Assembly (NCBI GenBank): GCA_012931725.1
Contig: CM022945.1
Span: 101,439,951-101,503,950 of the forward strand
DNA from: Litsea cubeba
Taxonomy: Eukaryota > Streptophyta > Magnoliopsida > Laurales > Lauraceae
Reading direction: 5' to 3'
DNA: 64,000 nucleotides
Numbering within the stretch: position 1 is the first letter of the stretch; each line of letters starts with the position of its first letter. Positions 55,646-64,000 of this stretch are shown here, piece after piece. Made by a program: the position numbers and the translations under genes. The notes under the pieces were generated by a model. The model searched no databases. It was not told the DNA's origin and saw only the letters and a program-made list of their open reading frames with translations.

Positions 55646-58600
55646 TGTCGAAAAAGTCCATTATTAGACTCGTCATTTTATCAGTCTGGACTCTTGACTT
55701 ATCAAGAGGCTGCTTTTATATATATATTTTTTGATGACGACGGTTTCCCAGCAGTATACGACCCCAACAGGATTAGTCCCACCCAACTCCCCAGGTGGAG
55801 AGATGCTTTCAGGGTAAGTAACAATCAAATATAAATGCCACAACATAGCCAAATTTCACACTTATATGAAATGGACTTTAAACAAGTTCCAATCGAATAA
55901 AAAATACGGATCTAACTAAATTTCACTTTAATAGGAAATATGGTCTTAATTAAATTTTACTCTAATAAGTAATGACAAATAAGACCCGACTCCAACTTCA
56001 CTCTTATAGGAATTAGGGCACTCACCAAATTTCACTCTAATAGAAAAAAAAACCTACTATTAGATTGATCAAATTTAAATTTTTCATAAGAAAATTGTAA
56101 AAAAAAAGAAAGAAAGGCTATGAAATTTTGTACTTCATTGAAAAGAAAAGGACAAATTCAAAAATTTGACCATATAGAAATAACATATTGTATCATTAAT
56201 TTAGTGAAATAAATTAATTGCTCAGTTTATATAGTATTTTAAATTTGAATATAATTTGAATAATTCTTGACATATAAATTTATTATTTTATTTTTTTTCA
56301 AAAATGTAACTCTAAAATATTTTGTTGAGACTTTAAATTGGCCAAAACAGTTTAGTTTGGAGGCCAAATAGAAATGGTTCTGAAACAAAATTGATAACTA
56401 TGGTTATTGGCCATCCAAATAAGGGTTCCACTTATAGAATGTTTTGGAACCATCAGAAAAGAGTCCCTATATATATTTGATGCAAATTAACCCATGTGCA
56501 TTCCTCTAGAAATATATAACATCATGTTATCTTTAGGAGCATAAATTTCCTTTGCTTTTAATTATTTTGAATTCAAAGAAATTTTGCAACAATAATTTTC
56601 CATGGAAAGGAAGGAGGAGTATTCCATTATTTTGCCTTTCGTAGTTGTAGAAGATATTTGTGAATCCAATGTCAAAGCCTTCAATATGTCATTTAGGGCA
56701 TATTTGGGTAACGAGAGGATTTCATGCTTTTCAGATTTCCGTTTCCACTAGAGAGGAATTCTATTTTTACATATCCTCCCAGACTCTCTATGGGCCCGTC
56801 TGTTTGGAGGTATTTCTATCGAAAATTATAGGTGTTAGGGGATTTCTAATGATGTGGTTCTACCTTTGGTTGCTAATTATGAGTATCAACATTCTAAAAG
56901 GTCACTTTGACCCTTTTGAATTTCCCAAATTCCTACTTTTTGAATTTTGATCTATACTTGATCATTTGGGATTACACTTAAAGTACGTCATTTTCTCCCC
57001 AAATAGAGAGATTCTCAGATTTTTCTTACAAACAAACATGTCTTATAGAAACTTAAATCCTCTCCATCACATAAAACCAGTTAATTTTTATCCTTTTTTT
57101 TTGTTAATAAAAATGTCGCATCAAATAATGAAAAAAATGAGTGACACACAAAAAAAAAATAGAGAGACAACTGCATCCCTAAGAGGGTTGAGGAAGAAAA
57201 ATTAACCTGATTATATATTTTAAACATTCAATCTTTGGCCTTACTTCCTGTTGAATATGGGTGGTTGCTGTATTTTCTTCCCACGATAAAAGGTTAGAAT
57301 TTTCCCAATTGCGCGATTTCATGCATGGGCCCATTCAAGACAGGGCCTATCTACCTAAAATGTTTGCACCCTAAATAGTTAGGTGAGAATTATCACTCCT
57401 TACTATTATGGTAATAAGCGGTTCTCAGTTTTCAGTGTCTTAGTCAGCCCATGGGCATCTGATCATATGGCTCTGGAGCAGGGTTTGGGTTTGGAATTGT
57501 GCCCTTACAGCTATAATTGAATATTTTCAGATCATTTCTCAAAGAAGAAAGAAAAGCTATTTTTCTGGCTGGCATCACTCCCAATATACATCCAGCAAAC
57601 AGAGAGACAAATCAGCACTTGCCCCTTGTGCATCCTAAGATATGTCTAGGAATTGAAAGACAAAAATCCAATATAATATTGCATTTAGGTATGGAATAGA
57701 CAAATGTGGGATCATCCCCCACTGCACAGCAGTAAGGTTGAAACAAGGAGGGCCACGCAATTCATGTGAAAAAGACATTTGAATTAATTTTTACTATAGG
57801 CAATTCTTGACACCCCCTTCCATCTATGCTCTACTTAAAAACTGGGGTGGTTGTGGTGTCATCTTAGTGCCATTTGGATGAGGAGAAAATGAGAATTCCT
57901 CACTAGTAGTAAAAATGGGATGAGATGGGGAGATTTCTAGTCTTCTCTCGTATTGATTCTCGTCTTGAGGAAACTTAATTTTCTTCTCTAAAATATTGAA
58001 ATAGGAGAAAAGAAGTTACTCTGTGAAAAGAGGTTCTCATCTTCACTTTTCTTTTCACCCAAACTATCTTGACCACTGGTGCTTAAAGCATGGGCTATAT
58101 ATATACATCAAAAAATAAATAATAAAAAAGATTAGTCATCGTAGTAATGATAGGGGTCACCATTTTTAAAATATAATTAGTTTTATAAATTAATCATAAT
58201 TAAAATATTATTGGCGTAAATGTACAAAAATTAGAAAATGGAAAGTAATAAAACAATGAAAATTCTTATGTTAAGTAAGAAACTGGTTCAAATTTAAGGT
58301 GTCAATATTTGCTGAAACTAAAATAAAAATGTATCATTTATACATAATAACATGTACAAACAAACAAAAATAAAATTTCCAACTCTCAGTAATGCTAGAA
58401 TTCCAAATATAGAGTAAAACATAACAAAAACTTGTGATAGAATTCAAAATAGATACTATCATTATTGGCATGTGCCTTTAAGTACTAATAACAAGTTTGT
58501 GTGCTGTTCACAAAAGATTCTCTAAATTGATACCTTGTAAAACACACAATTAGAATATACAAAAGGAAGTAAGGATAATAAATAGTAGAAAATAACTACA

Positions 58601-58837
58601 AGAAAATATATATAAAAAATAAAATATAAGCACATAAACCTAAAGCCAACTCCACCAAGCTACAATTACTCTTTGAATATAAAACAAGTCATAGGTTTTG
58701 TTTAGTTTTCTATTCAATATCTTGGAAGGGGTAGCTGAAGAGAATATAGATGAAACTAGTAAAAATATACCTAAAGATGTGCAAGTTCATAATAGAACGG
58801 AATGACATGAAGAAACAAAACTCATTTAGCTAACCCC
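55646..58837. other. Intergenic, A/T-rich, no gene seen
   Basis: Degenerate AAATTTCACTCTAATAG repeats occur at 55850-56045. A possible small MITE lies at 57865-58075 (see rejected list). No open frame has family resemblance. Confidence 0.4.
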
Positions 58838-58880
58838 AACATAGTTGGGATCATGATTTGATGATGAAGATGATATGTGC
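58838..58880 (+). repeat. RTE-type LINE 3' tail remnant
   Basis: TAACCCCAACATAGTTGGGA followed by TCATGATTTGATGATGAAGATGA resembles the conserved 3' end of plant RTE elements, which finish in a short microsatellite. Only the tail is present. Confidence 0.5.
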
Positions 58881-59476
58881 TTAAATGAAAACAACCCTAA
58901 GTATATATTAATAGGATCTTATATTAAAGATGATGCGAATAATTATGTAGTGCATATTTTCCTTTAGCTACTTTCACATGAATTGAGTCTTTCATGTCCC
59001 ATTTGTCCAAGTCAACCTGCCTCATCTAAAACTACTTCGACATTTTTTAACTAATTATTTTATAATAAAAGAATTTTGCTGGAATTATATATAAATAAAT
59101 TTCGCTGCAATGGAGCATCTTTTCTAAAACTTCAAGAAGCAAGCGATTGCTAGTTCATCATCTCACATGTGCCCTATGCCCACTGTTAATGTCTACAAGA
59201 CTACATCAAGTTATGAGGGTTTTTTTTTTTAATCTTATTTTCTATAATAATAAAAATTAGAATTTATAGTTTCTAAAGAAATAAGAGGTTATGAGTTCAA
59301 ATTCAATCACTAGCGGTTCCACCAACAAATTTTGTAATTTTAGAAGATCTATGTAATTTTTAAATATGGCCCCTTCAAGATTTTTATATTTTTATATAGT
59401 GGCCCACTCCAAGGATAAACATCTCGATCCCCTCTGAATCCAATGTCCATTCATCCCCTTCACGTGAAAATGCACC

Positions 59477-59791
59477 TTGGTGTGTCTAGTAGGATTCTTT
59501 TATTTTACTTGCACACCAACTGTACTCTCTTTAGTCTCATGTTCTTGTCTTCTCACCAGAAAAACAAATGATGTTGCAATCGTGGAGATCGATGTTGCAC
59601 CAGACAAGATCCAAATAAGGACTGGTGGAGAATATGAGGTTAAAACTTCCAGGCTATTTCAGGCATTTAGGAGTTTATCATTTGAAAAATGGTCAGATGT
59701 TGTAGCAATTGTTTGCTTGTATTGGGTGGGTGCGCGACCGATTTATTCATTCATTTTGAAATCTAATTTTTTAATGTCTGCCAAAAACTAG
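59477..59791 (+). other. Unassigned open frame, possible exon remnant
   Basis: The segment after TCTTCTCACCAG (59551-59562) reads KTNDVAIVEIDVAPDKIQIR and GGEYEVKTSRLFQAF. It has balanced composition and an acceptor-like start, but I recognise no family and see no neighbouring exon. Could be a captured gene fragment or chance. Confidence 0.2.
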
Positions 59792-60034
59792 GTCAAACTC
59801 ATATGAGTTACTAGACTCTATGTCTCTCCACGGTGGAGTTTGGTTAACATAGAGTATGTGATATGAAAAGGTTGGATCAAGAAAAATTTTAGAAAACATG
59901 ATCTCAATACCACTTTGAAGAAATGCTCTTATACCACTTTTTAGAAACATAAAGATGTGGAGTGTGTATACTTGTGTGTGGGGTTGTACGGCTTAAGGGT
60001 TGTACAAAACTCGTAATCTAAATCAAATGTGCTA

Positions 60035-61180
60035 GTGTTTGGAAACAAGATATTTCTAAAGATTTTAAGATATTATCTCATAGATTATAATCTAATCTAC
60101 TCACCTAAAATTTAGGTGTTTGGCTAACATAGAAAGTAAAATACAACATGCTAATTTTTTGTGAAAACCTCCATATTATATTATTCAAGGATAAGGTGAA
60201 GAAAATCATATACAAGATAAAAATCTTTCTTTTTCAAAAGGGGTAGGAAGATTTAGCACGTCTCTTCTTAATGAGCGACCACATACCACATACGAAATAT
60301 ATATGATTTTTAAAATTGATTCTTCTCTTTGTAATGAAACTAATAAACAAGTCCCACTATAACTCTAAACACTATAATTGGTGCCATATTAAAAATATAG
60401 TGTGCATCCTACCGTGATTACTAGCATTGGTGAGTCTCATCATAATGATCAACATTAGATGGCTCATTGTTGATCACTGATATTAAGTGGGCCTAACATT
60501 TATTACATAAGATCGTTTTCAAATCCCACTAGGTCCCGCTATGATTTTAATAGTAGATGGATCCCTCAACAATGTCTAAATTTATTAGAGCCCATCATCA
60601 TAATTATTACTAGATGTGTGACAACATAGATACATTACATAGTGGGACATGCTCTAAACATTTTATTCAAATTTCATGATTTTAACATTAGGAGGTACAT
60701 TGATTGTCTAACATGGTTCGAAACAACACTACCACACTGGGGCTACAGGGGAGTTTTCCTGGCTTTCCTCTGGGCACGGAGGGATTAGTCCAGCCCAAAG
60801 GGTTAGGAACCCTCCGATAGCAAAAAAAGAAAAAAAAAAAGGAGGTACTTTGATTCTCTAACATTAAAATTGGTCCTACCATGATTGCGAACACATAAAT
60901 GTTGGCGGGTTCCATTAGGATAAGATCCATTTATTTCTTTCTTATGAATTCAAATATCAAACAAATAAAATAACAATTAAACATATTAGACCGGTGTTGC
61001 ATAATTACCAATATTGGAGTGGGTCCCATCAACTTTACCATCAAAAGAAGGGTCTGGTATAAAAAACCAAACATTATAATTGTCATAATATTATAAAACG
61101 ACAATATTATGTTATGTGATGATGAAACCTATTAATATCTAAATATGTTAAGATTATATTATGCAATAATCCAAACACCC
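60035..61180. mobile_element. TIR element of the 3957-4980 family
   Basis: Ends GTGTTTGGAAACAAG and, on the right in reverse complement, GGGTGTTTGGATTATTG are those of the 3957-4980 element in the opposite orientation. The interior again consists of degenerate units with GGGTCCCA/GGACCCAC-type motifs around ATTAC-rich strings. It is inserted in LTR copy A; copy B at 63085-63345 gives the uninterrupted counterpart. A retroposon sits inside it (60715-60840). Confidence 0.7.
60715..60840 (+). mobile_element. Short poly(A)-tailed retroposon (SINE-like)
   Basis: 126 bp starting GGTTCGAAAC (similar to a tRNA-type B box) and ending in an A-rich tail (60822-60840). It is flanked by 24-bp direct repeats (60691-60714 and 60841-60864) that begin GGAGGTAC and differ at two positions. 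Tail plus long target duplication indicate LINE-machinery retroposition; the missing A box suggests 5' truncation. Confidence 0.7.
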
Positions 61181-61452
61181 AACAAACTATATATATTTTC
61201 ATCTCACAATAAAAAGAAGACTATATCAAGCACTTGAATATCTTCAAGACACACTTTCTTCATACCCTAGAAAATAACTACAGCACAAACTTATATAACC
61301 TGCCAAAGGACACTTCCAAAAGACATTACTTTATATATTCCAGATAACAATAAAGAAGTACTCCCATGAGGTTTAGCTTTTGTAGATAACCTTTGACCTT
61401 TAAACTTTCCAAAATGACTTTTGAATTCCCTAGAAGACTTTCTTGATGTTCA

Positions 61453-62081
61453 TCTATATAATAAGGGAGCTCAGTTTTGAGTCCCTGGATATTTTGGACC
61501 CTTAGATTTATGTACATATTGTTGTATATAAATTCTAAGGCTGAGAAGATATTCAAGATCCTATTACAAAGGACAAGAGGATATGGGAGTGCCCTTGGTT
61601 TTCTGTGAGATTATGAAACGTGCCATTATCTTTTCAAAACTTCCATACAAGTAAAGATATGATTAAATACACGGCTATGAGTGCAATTGAGTGATTGAAC
61701 GGTGTGGAATTTAGGCCCACAACTTATCAGTTTGCCCCTTCACATATATATGCTGTTTTTCACGGATTGTGGAATCTGAGCTAACTTGGATTGTTTTGGT
61801 AGCAGATGCAAACGTGACTTGCATGCAATTGAACTAGACTGCTTATAGTAGTGGGCCACTCAGGTTTTCAATGGTGGTTAAACAAGGGTCCAATTGGCTG
61901 GGTTGTTTTACCTAAAAAAAAATCTCCGGCCCGGCTTGATTTGAAGTTGATTGATCCGATGGGCCACGTGGAAAATTTGGGTTAAGTTTGTTAAATTATG
62001 GGCGGTGTGGGTTTGGTTTTCCCCATATTTAATCGTGCTCAAATCGTGGTGCGCCGTGCCTTCAGGCACGGCAATGACTAG
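61453..62081 (+). mobile_element. Helitron, same family as 21827-22384
   Basis: 5' end TCTATATAATAAGGGAGCTC (A at 61452). 3' end has a perfect 8-bp stem hairpin GCCGTGCC-TTCA-GGCACGGC (62053-62072) followed by AATGA and CTAG (62078-62081), with T at 62082. 629 bp, no coding capacity. The first ~60 bp align with the minus-strand Helitron in MED20 intron 3. Confidence 0.8.
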
Positions 62082-62591
62082 TACTAAAATATTAAAAGTA
62101 ATAAGTCCAACATAACTCCCCCTTACTTTTAATATTCAACTCACATTGGAGTCAATAATCCTTCCCCGTATTTCAATTCTTGAATCTTTTTGTCATAACC
62201 CTTAATGCGAGTTTCATAAAAATTCTCCATAGCCTATGTCAAGGTTTTCAGCTTCTTCATCTCTTCTTGTAAAAACGCTGCATGTTTTTTTAGATTCTGA
62301 ACTTGGTCATGATCGTCACACCTGTTACATCAATCACTTTGATTACACCCAAATTAATCTTGAAGAACTTTCAAAGCATGCAATGTTGTACTTTCTTCGA
62401 CGTTCTTCTTTAGTGACCTATGATGCCCAGTAATGTAGTAAGAATATTGATTAAGTATAAAATGAACTGTCCTAATGAACTTTGGCTCGTGGTCAGGTCC
62501 ATTTTTGAGAGATACAAACTTAGGCTTTGCTGTAGCTCCTTGTAACTATCGCCTCTGAACCATTTTTTTTTTTTAACGAAGAAATTCAGTT

Positions 62592-62800
62592 AAGAGAATA
62601 AACTTGTTCTCAATCACAAACCATGATGGTGCCTATTTAAATCAAGAGAAGAAACTTATTCTCTTGAGAATTGAGATACCTAAATCAATAAAGAGAAAAA
62701 ACTTGTTCTCCTAATTAATCACAAACCATGGTGGTGCTTATCAAGAGAATAAACTTGTTCTCTTGAAATGCCTAAACCAATAAAGAGAAGAAACTTGTAC
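62592..62800. repeat. Degenerate repeat of an inverted AGAGAA...TTCTCT motif
   Basis: CAAGAGAAGAAACTTATTCT, AAGAGAAAAAACTTGTTCTC, CAAGAGAATAAACTTGTTCT and AAGAGAAGAAACTTGTACTC occur ~40-50 bp apart. Each is partly self-complementary, and ATCACAAACCATG(A/G)TGGTGC alternates between two of them. Probably part of the leader of the LTR element whose LTR is copy B. Confidence 0.55.
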
Positions 62801-63049
62801 TCTTAAGTCTTGATAACAAAAACACATATTTTGTTCTCTTTTCTCATCACTTTACACATTTTTTTTTTGAAATAAATCATTTCATCCCCCCCTCATGTTT
62901 TCAAATATCAATTTCTCGATCTCTTTTCTTTCGAACACAAGACCCAAACCATTTAATTTCTTTTTTCAAAAAAAATATGCATTCAAAAATATATTTTTCA
63001 ACAACAAAAAATAATCCAAGATCGATGCTTTGAAATTTGTCAACCTAGG

Positions 63050-63340
63050 TGTGATACCAATTCGTAGAAAACATGATTGAAAAGGTGTAGGTGTGTGTGT
63101 GCGTGCGGAGTTGTATGGTCAAACGGCCGTATAGAGCCCTTACTCTAAATCAAATGGGCAAAACACGTAATAAACTATATGCATTTTCACCTTACAATAA
63201 CAAGAAGACTACACCAAGCACTTGAATATCTTCAAGGCAACACTTTCTTCACACACTAGAAAACAACTACAACGAAAAACATATATAACCTGCCAAAGGA
63301 CACTTCCAAAAGACATGGTTTTTCATATTCCAATATAACA
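63050..63340 (-). mobile_element. Decayed LTR, copy B, uninterrupted
   Basis: A primer-binding-site-like string (minus TGGTATCAC, 63058-63050) is followed by an LTR-like block that matches copy A on both sides of its insertion. The minus strand begins TGTTATATTGG at 63340. The internal side (62090-63049) is decayed non-coding sequence. Confidence 0.5.
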
Positions 63341-64000
63341 ATAAAAGGTCTTCGTATTTACCACGCTCAGGTTTGTAGACATGTAAATAGGGCCCTGAGG
63401 TTTTAGTATTTGTAAATAGGCCCTTGCTTTTTTCTTTTTAATACCTTTCATGTCCCAAAAATCAATATTCCTAACAAGAATGGGCGGCCACCATGAGATT
63501 TATATTGGATTTTTATATAAATGATAGCTTTGTCCTTACATCTATTAAACAAAAAAAAGTATATTATTACTTACAAAATTACAATTATTTTATCTTAACA
63601 CCCCTCCCCCCCTCAAAAAAAAAAAAGAATTCTAAAAATTAATATATCTTTTTAACATTTCCCCCCAAAAATGAATTCTAAAAATTAATATATCTTTTTA
63701 ATATTTCCCCTTCCCCCAATATTTATTTTATATAGAGCCAAACACTCTCCACTACCACCTCGCAAATTCTAAAAATTAATATTTTTTTACATTTGCTCGT
63801 TCCCCCCAATATTTCTTTTACAACCCCTTATACATGAAGTATAATCATGTGTTTTGAGACTTTCATCAATCTAATGATGATGGGTCATGTATGGATTACA
63901 TAAATCATAACCGGTTATAAGTACATGTGTTGATTGTCGTCATGATCAATTTGGATTTAATGAAATGAGCCATGTATTGATAAAAATGAGTTTATGTAGG
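63341..64000. other. A/T-rich end of window with short tandem units
   Basis: GAATTCTAAAAATTAATATA followed by TCTTTTTAACATTTCCCC repeats at ~63628, 63671 and, degenerate, 63766. No gene seen. Confidence 0.5.

Larger units (their letters stand above)
59923..61349 (-). mobile_element. Decayed LTR, copy A, split by a TIR element
   Basis: A degenerate primer-binding site (minus TGGTATAAGAGC, 59934-59923) precedes sequence that matches copy B (63050-63340): GTTGTACGG/GTTGTATGG, TCTAAATCAAATG, then after the insertion at 60035-61180, AACTATATNNATTTTCA, CAAGCACTTGAATATCTTCA, AACCTGCCAAAGGACACTTC. The minus strand begins TGTTAT at 61349. This fits an LTR of ~270 bp interrupted by a DNA element. Confidence 0.55.

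Noticed and set aside
57865..58075. Possible ~210-bp MITE (TTTGGATGAGGAGAAAATGA against TTTGGGTGAAAAGAAAAGTG)
   Set aside because: The inverted similarity is weak, purine-rich and without a convincing target duplication.
60715..60724. B-box-like GGTTCGAAAC considered as part of a tRNA gene
   Set aside because: No A box, no cloverleaf and no acceptor stem; better explained as the start of a retroposon.

Overview
The window is nuclear DNA of a flowering plant. It carries three recognisable spliced or plant-type genes: ABP1 (partial), MED20 and MTERF4. They are separated, and in two cases interrupted, by dense transposon debris: Ty1/copia LTR elements, L1- and RTE-type LINEs, a short poly(A)-tailed retroposon, Helitrons, and many TIR or foldback DNA elements and MITEs. 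The species cannot be fixed from the sequence. The large transposon-filled introns and AT-rich spacers fit a mid-to-large angiosperm genome. No rRNA, tRNA, organelle or bacterial gene was seen.

Layout, 1-16.4 kb: The 5' half of an auxin-binding protein 1 gene lies on the minus strand (exons 1-3 at 3684-1222; the KDEL end is off the left edge). Next comes a run of DNA transposons. It includes two ~1-1.5 kb TIR elements (3957-4980, 5166-6629), a MITE (7372-7511), a 1.8 kb element whose TIRs are themselves perfect palindromes (7531-9313), and a 2.0 kb Mutator-like foldback element with a 9-bp target duplication (9340-11341). These are followed by a 5'-truncated LINE (12505-14499, minus) and a Harbinger/Tourist-like element carrying a minisatellite (15128-16411).

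16.4-28.2 kb: A complete Mediator subunit 20 gene is on the minus strand, with five coding exons spread over 11 kb. Its introns hold at least six insertions: a TIR element, a hairpin-TIR element with an RTE LINE 3' end inside it, a Helitron, a MITE, an RNase H-bearing LINE tail, and long CT microsatellites.

28.2-38.2 kb: Mostly non-genic. It holds a second foldback Mutator-like element (29505-31052) with repeated GATATC-centred palindromes, a Helitron carrying a ubiquitin-like fragment (31268-32607), and a smaller Helitron (34384-35028).

38.2-39.9 kb: An intact uninterrupted MTERF4-type plastid gene is on the plus strand. Its start-codon region has been tandemly duplicated.

41.6-53.6 kb: A rearranged Ty1/copia cluster. 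Gag-protease segments lie in both orientations. One LTR is flanked on both sides by internal sequence, one leader/gag block is tandemly duplicated, and gag and pol are offset by +1 at the same place in both copies.

53.6-64 kb: Further decayed elements. They include a foldback element, probable LTR fragments, a TIR element that split an LTR, a short retroposon with a long target duplication, and a Helitron of the same family as the one in MED20 intron 3.

The three host genes act in separate processes (auxin binding in the ER/apoplast, RNA polymerase II co-activation, plastid RNA processing), and nothing suggests they are co-regulated.
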